A stretch of 64,000 bases of DNA, from the NCBI RefSeq assembly GCF_000768065.1, contig NZ_JRKM01000001.1, forward strand, positions 4,012,001 through 4,076,000, in the 5' to 3' direction. Source of the DNA: Aquabacterium sp. NJ1 (lineage in GTDB: Bacteria; Pseudomonadota; Gammaproteobacteria; Burkholderiales; Burkholderiaceae_C). The notes below the pieces were generated by a model. It ran no database searches. It was given only the letters and a program-made list of their open reading frames with translations, and had not been told where the DNA came from. Made by a program: the position numbers and the translations under genes. Shown piece after piece: positions 55,308-62,369 of the stretch (positions are counted from its first letter, which is position 1; each line of letters starts with the position of its first letter).

Positions 55308-56102
55308 TCAGGGCAGCGTGATGGTGATGTTGGCCACCTGCGGCGCCAGTTGCACGATGTGATGGTGCTCGCCCAGTGCGCGCTTGGTCTGCTCGGTCAG
55401 CTGCCAGCGCAGGCCCAGGAAGCCGAGCAGGGCCATCAGGCCGAACACCGAGCCCATGACCCACAAGGGGACCTCGTTCTTGAGCTGGTTCTGAATGCGA
55501 TCAGGCGCAGACCAGTGCGGTGCAAAGCCGGCGCCGTGGCCCTTCATGCGGGCGATTTCGTCACCCAGGCGGGCGCTGAGGTAGCCCAGTTTCTCGGAAC
55601 CTTCGAGCAGGTACTTGCCCTGAAAGCCCAGCAGCAGGCACATGTGGAAGACCTCCAGTGCTTGCACGCGGGGCGCACCCTGGCGGCGCAGGTCTTCCAG
55701 CTTTTCAAAGAACTGTTCGCCGGCCAGTTGCTCGCCAAAGAACTGCAACTGCAGCGGCAGGCGCTGCCAGGACTCGCGGGCCTTGAAGCCTGACATCAGC
55801 ACGGCTTCGTCCACCGTGGCACAGAAGGCGTATTTGCAGGCGTAGATGTCTTCGGCGGGGGCTTGCAAGCGCGCCGCACCGCGTTCGAATGCGGTCAGGA
55901 ACTGCTTGATGCGGTCACGAAAGACCTCGGCATCCATCGGTGCATGTTTGCCCTTGAGCAGGAATAGCAGATAGAAGCCGTCGTACATCAGGTCCAGCAG
56001 GGATGAGGCTTCCTTGTTGACAAGGGGCTGGCGCTGCGTGCCGCCCTGGCGCGGCGAGGTGTCCTGATCGGCGAACAGGCGGGGGGCTTGAGAGGGGCTC
56101 AT
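55308..56102 (-). CDS. tssL: type VI secretion protein TssL (DotU/IcmH type)
   Basis: A 264-residue inner-membrane T6SS component. LVNKEASSLLDLMYDGFYLLFLLKG opens the DotU domain, AVDEAVLMSGF is its conserved core, MCLLLGFQGKY follows, and one C-terminal membrane helix lies near 215-238 (VMGSVFGLMALLGFLGL). TssL, TssM and TssJ make the membrane complex. It has no OmpA/peptidoglycan-binding domain, so anchoring must come from another protein. It is last in the minus-strand tssJ-tssK-tssL run. tssM is not in the window. Confidence 0.93.
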   Translation of the reverse strand: MSPSQAPRLFADQDTSPRQGGTQRQPLVNKEASSLLDLMYDGFYLLFLLKGKHAPMDAEVFRDRIKQFLTAFERGAARLQAPAEDIYACKYAFCATVDEAVLMSGFKARESWQRLPLQLQFFGEQLAGEQFFEKLEDLRRQGAPRVQALEVFHMCLLLGFQGKYLLEGSEKLGYLSARLGDEIARMKGHGAGFAPHWSAPDRIQNQLKNEVPLWVMGSVFGLMALLGFLGLRWQLTEQTKRALGEHHHIVQLAPQVANITITLP

Positions 56103-56120
56103 GGTCGTGCGGGATGGGCG

Positions 56121-57482
56121 TCAGGCGTTCACGGCGATCAGCTCCAGGCGCAGGTCCTGGATGCCGGAGGGCACGTAGATGGTCAGGGCCTGGGCCTGCA
56201 TCATGCGTTCGTACAGCATGCCGCGAGGCTCCAGCGTGAAGTAGTAGCTCCCGGGGCGAACCGGCACGGCCGCCGGCACTTGCGGCGCGTGCATGAGCTT
56301 GACGCCTGGCATGGCCGACAGCACGAGCTTGTCGACGTCATCGGGTGCACCCACCTTGAAGCGCGTCGGGACCACGTCCACCAGTTCGGCCGGCTGCATG
56401 GCGGCCGACACACCCAGGTAGAACTGCGTGTTTTGCGCGATCTGTTCGGAGTCCAGCCGGCCTTGGTGGAAGGATGGCATGGTCTCTTGCAGGTTGATGG
56501 CGAAGTAGCGCGTGGAGATCACGGTCTCCAGCAGTTCACGCACGATCTGATCCAGGCGTGTGAAAGCCGGGCCGGGGTTGAGGTGATCGTAGGTGGGCAG
56601 ATCCGCCAACGTGAACGTCTTGGAGAAGGTCATCAAGGCGCCGGTCAGCTCCAGCAGGCGCTCGAACAGGCGCTCGGGGTGCAGGGCCGGGTGGCGTGCC
56701 AGATGAGACAAGCCGGCAAAGGCTGCGCTGGCCGTGTGCAGCAGCCAGAATGAGGCCACGTCGCCCGAGCGGAACTCGATGACGTTCTTGCTGGGCTCGC
56801 GGTGCATGCCATAGAGCGCATCGACCTTGGCCTGCAGCACGTCCAGCAGGCGGCGCAGGTGCAGGAACATGGCGGGCGAAGCCTGGATGTTCAGGCAGGG
56901 TGGCATGAAGCGACCATCCAGCTCGTAGCCGCCGGTGGAGGTCTTCTTCAGGCGCAGCAGCGGCAGGCTCACCAGGTGGGCGCGCGGTTCCGAATCAGCC
57001 AGCAGGCGTGCAGACTTGCGCAGCACGACCACCTCGGCGGCGACGGCATCGGTGTAGGCGTCGGCGGCCTGAATGGGCGCGCGGTAATAGCGAGCAGCCG
57101 TGTCAGCCTCTTCGCGCGTCGAGGCCATGTTGGTGCCGTTGGCGCGCAGGGGGGCCACGGCGAGATGGAAAATCATGTCCGAGCCTGTCGCGCTTGCGCC
57201 ATCTGCCAGCGCGTTGAGCGACACGGGCGGGGGCAGTTCATCCTCCATGGGGGCGTTGAACAGTTCGCCATCAGGGAAGACAACCTGCAGTTCGAGGACG
57301 CGCAGCAGGCCCGTCTGCAAGGCGTCGGGGTCCACCTTGATGTGGCGGACACCCCAGGCATACGGATGCAGCAGGCGCGTCATTTGCGCCAGGCGCCACT
57401 CGTGGTACGCGTCTTGTTGCTGGAAGTGCTGGGGCCTGAGGAACAGGCCTTCTCCCCAGAGGATCTTGGGTGACTGGATCAC
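56121..57482 (-). CDS. tssK: type VI secretion baseplate protein TssK
   Basis: A 453-residue TssK with the family opening KILWGEGLFLRPQHFQQQDAYHE and the closing YVPSGIQDLRLELIAV. TssK connects the baseplate (TssE, F, G) to the membrane complex. The GTG at 57482 (VIQSPKILW) is preferred: it lies 22 bases after the tssJ stop and matches the normal length, while the ATG at 57566 would extend it into tssJ. It is followed by tssL after 18 bases. Confidence 0.94.
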   Translation of the reverse strand: MIQSPKILWGEGLFLRPQHFQQQDAYHEWRLAQMTRLLHPYAWGVRHIKVDPDALQTGLLRVLELQVVFPDGELFNAPMEDELPPPVSLNALADGASATGSDMIFHLAVAPLRANGTNMASTREEADTAARYYRAPIQAADAYTDAVAAEVVVLRKSARLLADSEPRAHLVSLPLLRLKKTSTGGYELDGRFMPPCLNIQASPAMFLHLRRLLDVLQAKVDALYGMHREPSKNVIEFRSGDVASFWLLHTASAAFAGLSHLARHPALHPERLFERLLELTGALMTFSKTFTLADLPTYDHLNPGPAFTRLDQIVRELLETVISTRYFAINLQETMPSFHQGRLDSEQIAQNTQFYLGVSAAMQPAELVDVVPTRFKVGAPDDVDKLVLSAMPGVKLMHAPQVPAAVPVRPGSYYFTLEPRGMLYERMMQAQALTIYVPSGIQDLRLELIAVNA

Positions 57483-57504
57483 GTGCTTGTCTTTCTGTGA
57501 ATCT

Positions 57505-58200
57505 TCAAGGGCAGGGCGCCGCAACGGAGCGCACGGTGCTGGTGGGCAAGCCAATGGCCTCGCCAACCTGCACGCTCATGGCGCAGGCGTGGGCACCGAT
57601 GTTCAGGCCGGTCTTGTCTGCCTGGGCCGTGCTGAAGGCATAGCGCCATCGACCCGGCAGAGGGTTGCGATACAGCGCCACGATGCCGACGTAGCGGGCT
57701 TCACGCGCGACCTTGTCCGTTGCTTCGTAATGTTGGCCGGGGACCAGTTGCACTTCACGGGCGGCCACCAGGTCGTCGCCGAGCACCGTCTTCTCTTTGG
57801 CTGCATCGCCGAAGGTGTCATACGGTGCTTGCAGGAAGGCGTCGGGGCTCTTGAGTTTGTAGATGCGCAGCACCAGTGCCAATGCCTGGCCTTGCTCGTC
57901 CACATTGAGCGACTCGCTGGCATAGACACGCCAGTTGACCTTGAAGTCAGGCAGCGCGCTGTCCGGCACGGCGGGCACATCCGGCACATCGGGTTTCTTG
58001 AGGCCCACGGCACTCAAGGCCGAGTCAGTCAAGCCGCCCAGGAAGCCCATCACGCCACCACCATCTGCAGCAGGGGCCGTGGGCAGCGTCGGCACAGCAG
58101 GAGCCGAAGGTGCAGACGCGCAGCCTGACATCGCCAGCAATGCCGCTGTCAGCACACTACCGAGCAGCGCGCTTCGACTCCCTGTTTGTTCTGGTTTCAT
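57505..58200 (-). CDS. tssJ: type VI secretion lipoprotein TssJ
   Basis: 231 residues: a lipoprotein signal with lipobox AMSGC, a Pro/Ala-rich linker (APSAPAVPTLPTAPAADGG) then the TssJ sandwich (LPDFKVNWRVYASESLNVDEQGQALALVLRIYKL, LVPGQHYEATDKVAREARYVGIVALY). It anchors the T6SS membrane complex in the outer membrane. ATG at 58200 with AGGA upstream is the start. First gene of the minus-strand T6SS operon, divergent from the TPR lipoprotein gene. Confidence 0.93.
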   Translation of the reverse strand: MKPEQTGSRSALLGSVLTAALLAMSGCASAPSAPAVPTLPTAPAADGGGVMGFLGGLTDSALSAVGLKKPDVPDVPAVPDSALPDFKVNWRVYASESLNVDEQGQALALVLRIYKLKSPDAFLQAPYDTFGDAAKEKTVLGDDLVAAREVQLVPGQHYEATDKVAREARYVGIVALYRNPLPGRWRYAFSTAQADKTGLNIGAHACAMSVQVGEAIGLPTSTVRSVAAPCP

Positions 58201-58288
58201 ACATCCTGAGCGGGGCGCCCTACGCCCATCGCAGGCGCGTAGTTTAGAGAGGTGAAGCCCCGTTGCTCGAAGGTGCTCCCCCACTGGA

Positions 58289-58304
58289 GGGGGCTGTATT
58301 TGCA
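58289..58304 (+). promoter_or_regulatory. possible sigma-54 promoter in the T6SS divergent region
   Basis: GG at 58290-58291, ten bases, GC at 58302-58303, with TTTGCA at the -12 side. The invariant GG-N10-GC spacing is met and the -12 half is good, but the -24 half (GGGGGC) is poor. It lies in the 238-base region between tssJ and the TPR lipoprotein gene. G/C-run hairpins at about 58278-58293 and 58330-58345 are also present there. Confidence 0.28.
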
Positions 58305-58438
58305 ACCAAGTGAAAGAGTCTGTAAACACCCCCCCTATGGGGGCAGGCGCTCAAATCGAATTCGGCTTTAATCCGGCCTGTCGCGACTCAGCCAAGTGCT
58401 GTTTCAGCGATTCAAAAGATCGAACAGGGAGTGTTAGA

Positions 58439-59155
58439 TTGAGTCTTGTATACGTACGCCGCGGCATGTGCTGCGCGGTGATTGTCTCGGTGTTGTCCAA
58501 CTTGATGGCGTGTTCGTCGACGCCCAAGAAGGACGACGTGGCCACCAGGCTGGCGGTGCAGGAACAGGTCAACGAAAACCTGGCGGCTGCAGACAAGGCA
58601 CAGAAGCAAGGCAAGACCGATCAAGCCATCGAGCAACTGGATCTGGCCATCAAGGCCGACCCCTCGGTCAAGGCGCCCTGGCTCAAGAAAGCACAGATTC
58701 ATTTTGATGCACACCAGTACGGCCAGGCCATCACCGAGGCACAGGAAGTCTTGCAGCGTGACGTCAATGACCTGACGGCCAAGAGCATCCTCGCGGTCAG
58801 CGGCTTGCGTGTGAGCGCCTTGGCGCTGGAGCAATTGCGCAAGGCCAACGAGGTCAACGGTTCGACACGCAGTGAAGCCGAAAGCGTGGCCAAGCTGATT
58901 CGGGAAGCCTTGGGTGAGCCCATCCTCGTGCCACCTGTGCCCGTCGCAGCGGGCCCTGAACCGGTGAAGTCCAAGCCGGTGTCTCCCCGAACCTCGTCTC
59001 GTGCCGCGATGGTCGCTTCAGGTGGCCATCGCCCCAATTCCGGATCAGTTGCCGCATCCACAGCGGCGGCCCCGAACAAGTCCACAACGGCGAGTGCTGG
59101 CGGAGCCGGCGCAGCGTCTGGTGGTCGAAACAATCCCTTTGGTGCTTTGCAGTAA
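58439..59155 (+). CDS. TPR lipoprotein of the T6SS cluster
   Basis: About 238 residues. A basic n-region (VYVRRG), hydrophobic core and lipobox LMAC mark a lipoprotein signal. Next comes a TPR-like region (AADKAQKQGKTDQAIEQLDLAIKAD, FDAHQYGQAITEAQEVL), then a low-complexity Ala/Ser/Thr/Gly tail from about residue 165 (SSRAAMVASGGH onward). AGGGAG seven bases before a TTG at 58439 supports that start; the ATG at 58466 inside the signal is a weaker choice. It leads the plus-strand T6SS operon, 24 bases before tssB. It could scaffold assembly in the periplasm; I cannot assign a tss or tag name. Confidence 0.72.
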   Translation: MSLVYVRRGMCCAVIVSVLSNLMACSSTPKKDDVATRLAVQEQVNENLAAADKAQKQGKTDQAIEQLDLAIKADPSVKAPWLKKAQIHFDAHQYGQAITEAQEVLQRDVNDLTAKSILAVSGLRVSALALEQLRKANEVNGSTRSEAESVAKLIREALGEPILVPPVPVAAGPEPVKSKPVSPRTSSRAAMVASGGHRPNSGSVAASTAAAPNKSTTASAGGAGAASGGRNNPFGALQ

Positions 59156-59179
59156 ACAGTTCAAGGAAGGAGCCTGGTC

Positions 59180-59695
59180 ATGGCCAAGAAAGACAGCGTT
59201 CAGCAGCGTTTGGGGCGAGTGCGCGCGCCGCGTGTTCAGCTCACGTATGACGTGGAAGTCGGGGACGCGATCGAACAGAAGGAGATTCCTTTTGTGGTCG
59301 GCGTCATGGGGGAATTTACCGGCCAGCAGGACCCCGACAAGCCGCAAGCACGCCTGAAGGACCGCAAGTTCGTCAATGTCGACATGGACAACTTCGACGA
59401 GGTGCTGGCCGGCATGGCGCCTCGTGCCAGCTACCGCGTGAAGAACAAGCTCAGCGCCGACGGTGGTGAGTTTGCGGTGAACCTGGAATTCAAGAAGATG
59501 GAGGACTTCCGTCCCGAATCGGTGGTGGATCAGGTCGAGCCGCTGCGCAAGCTGCTGGAAGCCCGTACCAAGCTCTCCGACTTGCGCAACAAGCTGGCTG
59601 GCAACGAGAAGCTGGAAGACCTGCTGGGCGAAGTGCTGAGCAACACCGAACACCTCAAGACGTTGGGCGCTCAAGCTCAGCAGGACCAGGAGTGA
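59180..59695 (+). CDS. tssB: type VI secretion sheath small subunit TssB (VipA)
   Basis: A 171-residue sheath protein: KDSVQQRLGRVRAPRVQLTYDVE, FVVGVMGEFTGQ, KFVNVDMDNFDEVLAGM and FKKMEDFRPESVV are TssB hallmarks. With TssC it forms the contractile sheath. It is separated from tssC by 4 bases. GGAAGGAG precedes the ATG. Confidence 0.96.
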   Translation: MAKKDSVQQRLGRVRAPRVQLTYDVEVGDAIEQKEIPFVVGVMGEFTGQQDPDKPQARLKDRKFVNVDMDNFDEVLAGMAPRASYRVKNKLSADGGEFAVNLEFKKMEDFRPESVVDQVEPLRKLLEARTKLSDLRNKLAGNEKLEDLLGEVLSNTEHLKTLGAQAQQDQE

Positions 59696-59699
59696 GACC

Positions 59700-61175
59700 A
59701 TGAGCGCACAACTCCAAGCTCAAACGGGAGCACTGGCTGACAGCGTCAGCCTGCTGGACGACATCGTTGCCAAGAGCAAGGTTGCCAAGACCGAGACCGA
59801 ACACGCTCGCGCAAAGGACATCATCGGCGAGCTCGTCAAGGAAGTGCTGGATGGCACCGTGGTGGTCTCCGACAACCTGTCGGCCAACATCGATGCACGC
59901 ATTGCTGAAATCGATCAGCTGATCTCCGACCAGCTCAGCGAGGTGATGCACGCGGCCGAGTTTCAGAAGCTCGAATCGACCTGGACCGGTCTGCATTACC
60001 TGTGCAAACAGACTTCGACCGGTGAGCGCCTGAAGATCAAGTTGCTCAATGCCACGAAGAAGGAAATCGTCAAGGATTTCAAGACGGCAATCGATTTCGA
60101 TCAGTCGGCCTTGTTCAAGAAGGTCTACGAAGAAGAGTTCGGCACCTTTGGTGGCGCACCCTTTGGTACCCTGATCGGCGATTTCGAGATCGGCCGCAGC
60201 GCGGAAGACATGTTCTTCATCGAGCAGATGGCTCATGTGGCGGCCGCCGCCCATGCGCCGTTCATCTCGGCCGCGTCCAGCGAGCTGTTCGGCCTCGAAA
60301 CGTTCACGGATCTGGGCAAGCCCCGCGATCTGGCCAAGGTGTTCGACACGGTGGACTATGCCAAGTGGAAGTCCTTCCGTGAGTCGGAAGACTCCCGCTA
60401 TGTCGGCCTGACGGTGCCGCGTTTCCTGGGGCGTCTACCGTACGACCCGAAGGAGGGCACGACGACCGAGGGCTTCAACTTCGTGGAAAACGTAGATGGC
60501 ACAGACCACAGCAAGTACCTGTGGGTCAACACCGCCTACGCCATGGCCGCCCGCCTGACCGATGCTTTCGAGAACTACGGTTGGTGTGCCGCCATCCGTG
60601 GCGTGGAGGGTGGTGGTCTGGTTGAGGATCTGCCCACCCACACCTTCAAGACCGACGATGGCGAGCTGGCACTGAAGTGCCCTACCGAGGTGTCCATCAC
60701 CGATCGTCGCGAGAAGGAGTTGAGCGATCTGGGCTTCATCCCGCTGGTGCATTGCAAGAACACGGATTACGCCGCGTTCTTTGGCGCCCAGTCGACGCAG
60801 AAGGCCAGGAAGTACGACAGTGATGCAGCCAATGCCAATGCAGCCTTGTCTGCGCAGATGCAGTACATGTTTGCTGTCTGCCGTATCGCTCACTACATGA
60901 AGGCGATGATGCGCGACAAGGTGGGCAGCTTTGCGAACACGCTGGATGTGGAGCGGTACCTGCACAACTGGCTGATGCAGTACGTGGTCGATGCAGATGA
61001 TGCGTCTCAGGAACTTCGTGCTCAGCGCCCGCTTCGTCAGGCGCAAGTCGAAGTGGAGGAAGTGCCAGGGCGCCCTGGCGTGTTCCGTGCGGTGGCCTTC
61101 GTCCGTCCGCACTACCAACTGGACGAATTGTCTGTCTCGTTGCGTTTGGTCGCCGAGATGCCGTCTGGCTCATAA
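59700..61175 (+). CDS. tssC: type VI secretion sheath large subunit TssC (VipB)
   Basis: A 491-residue sheath protein with FQKLESTWTGLHYLC, GTLIGDFEIGRSAEDM, PFISAASSELFGLE, RFLGRLPYDP and the C-terminal VEVEEVPGRPGVFRAVAFVRPHYQLDEL. It polymerises with TssB around the Hcp tube. Length is standard. hcp follows after 58 bases. Confidence 0.97.
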   Translation: MSAQLQAQTGALADSVSLLDDIVAKSKVAKTETEHARAKDIIGELVKEVLDGTVVVSDNLSANIDARIAEIDQLISDQLSEVMHAAEFQKLESTWTGLHYLCKQTSTGERLKIKLLNATKKEIVKDFKTAIDFDQSALFKKVYEEEFGTFGGAPFGTLIGDFEIGRSAEDMFFIEQMAHVAAAAHAPFISAASSELFGLETFTDLGKPRDLAKVFDTVDYAKWKSFRESEDSRYVGLTVPRFLGRLPYDPKEGTTTEGFNFVENVDGTDHSKYLWVNTAYAMAARLTDAFENYGWCAAIRGVEGGGLVEDLPTHTFKTDDGELALKCPTEVSITDRREKELSDLGFIPLVHCKNTDYAAFFGAQSTQKARKYDSDAANANAALSAQMQYMFAVCRIAHYMKAMMRDKVGSFANTLDVERYLHNWLMQYVVDADDASQELRAQRPLRQAQVEVEEVPGRPGVFRAVAFVRPHYQLDELSVSLRLVAEMPSGS

Positions 61176-61233
61176 GCGACGCCACATGGCTGCGCCTTCC
61201 GTGCGCAGCATTTAACCCAAGGGAAAAAGCAAA

Positions 61234-61758
61234 ATGAAGGACATTTACATCAAGTTTGGCACCCCGCTGAACGGCAAGAAGATCGAGGGTGAATCGCGTG
61301 ACGGCGATCACAAGAAGCCCTGGTTCGAAGTGTCGAGCTGGACGCATGAAATCCGTCAGCCGAAGTCGGCAACGGCATCGACCTCGGGTGGCCACACCGC
61401 TGAGCGTTGTGAACACGCCGAAATGGTGTTCACGAAGGACCTGGATCTGATCAGCCCCCAGCTCTGGGAAGCTTGTTCCGCCGGTACGCTGTATGACGAA
61501 GTCGAAATCCACTTCATGCGTGCAAACGGTACCAGCGGCCGCGTCCAGTACCTGACCATCAAGCTCAAGAAGGTCGTCATCGCCCGCGTCACGCCCGCCG
61601 TCATCGGTGAAGGCCTGCCGACGGAGTCCTTCGGTCTGAAGTACGCCGCCGTGCAATGGGATTACATCCAGCAGACCATGGACGGCAAGACCGTCAAGGG
61701 TACGCCCGCGATGTGGAGCCTGGCGACCAACAAGGCCGCCTACGACGCTCCGAACTGA
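61234..61758 (+). CDS. hcp: type VI secretion tube protein Hcp (TssD)
   Basis: A 174-residue Hcp: MKDIYIKFGTPLNGKKIEGE, WFEVSSWTHEIRQP, GHTAERCEHAEMVFTKDLDLISP, VQYLTIKLKKVVIARVTP and WSLATNKAAYDAPN. It stacks as hexamers to form the inner tube and is itself exported. It has no effector extension. GGGAAAAAG precedes the ATG, and a strong terminator follows the gene inside the operon. Confidence 0.96.
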   Translation: MKDIYIKFGTPLNGKKIEGESRDGDHKKPWFEVSSWTHEIRQPKSATASTSGGHTAERCEHAEMVFTKDLDLISPQLWEACSAGTLYDEVEIHFMRANGTSGRVQYLTIKLKKVVIARVTPAVIGEGLPTESFGLKYAAVQWDYIQQTMDGKTVKGTPAMWSLATNKAAYDAPN

Positions 61759-61785
61759 TCTTTGCTCTGACGCAATGCCGTCATG

Positions 61786-61818
61786 GGGATGGGACTTGGG
61801 GTCCCATCCCTTGCTTTT
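61786..61818 (+). terminator. internal terminator between hcp and tssE
   Basis: GGGATGGGAC, 5 bases, GTCCCATCCC: a perfect 10-bp stem followed by TTGCTTTT. It would stop most transcripts after hcp and lower expression of tssE, tssF and beyond relative to tssB, tssC and hcp. Confidence 0.85.
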
Positions 61819-61829
61819 AGGTGCTGTGC

Positions 61830-62318
61830 ATGTCTTCCCCTGTTCGGATCAGACGAAGTGTTTTTGATCGCTTGATTGATGATGGGCGTGATACGCCGGA
61901 GGGGCTGATGCAGACCTGCTCCATCGAGCAGATGCGTGATGCCGTGGCGCGGGATCTGGAGCGTTTGCTGAACGCCCGCACGGCACTGGACTTTGAGTCT
62001 CATCTTCTGGGACAGCACACCAGTCGTTCGGTCTTCTGTTTTGGCGTGCGTGACTTCGTGGGCCGCGCCTTGTCCAGTTCTGAGGACCGTCGCCATATCA
62101 GCCGCAGCTTGTCACACGCCATCGAAACACACGAGCCTCGGCTCAAGCAGGTGGTGGTGGATTTCAACGAGGGACACCTGTCATCCAGCTCCCTGCGTTT
62201 CACGATCAGGGCACTGCTGGTCATTCGGCCGACCAAGGAAAGCGTGAGCTTCGACGCCGAGCTGCAACCAGCGCTCTCCACTTATCGCGTGACCTACGCC
62301 AGATTTGCGTCGCATTGA
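61830..62318 (+). CDS. tssE: type VI secretion baseplate protein TssE
   Basis: A 162-residue gp25-like protein: RIRRSVFDRLIDDG at the start, MRDAVARDLERLLNARTALD, and LRFTIRALLVIRPTKESVSFDAEL. It is part of the baseplate wedge. The ATG at 61830 has AGGTG eight bases upstream; a GTG three codons earlier is possible. tssF follows after 51 bases. Confidence 0.92.
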   Translation: MSSPVRIRRSVFDRLIDDGRDTPEGLMQTCSIEQMRDAVARDLERLLNARTALDFESHLLGQHTSRSVFCFGVRDFVGRALSSSEDRRHISRSLSHAIETHEPRLKQVVVDFNEGHLSSSSLRFTIRALLVIRPTKESVSFDAELQPALSTYRVTYARFASH

Positions 62319-62369
62319 GCCGAGCTCTGGGTCGTTGGCAGTTTGGAATGAATCAAGGGGGACAAGGGG

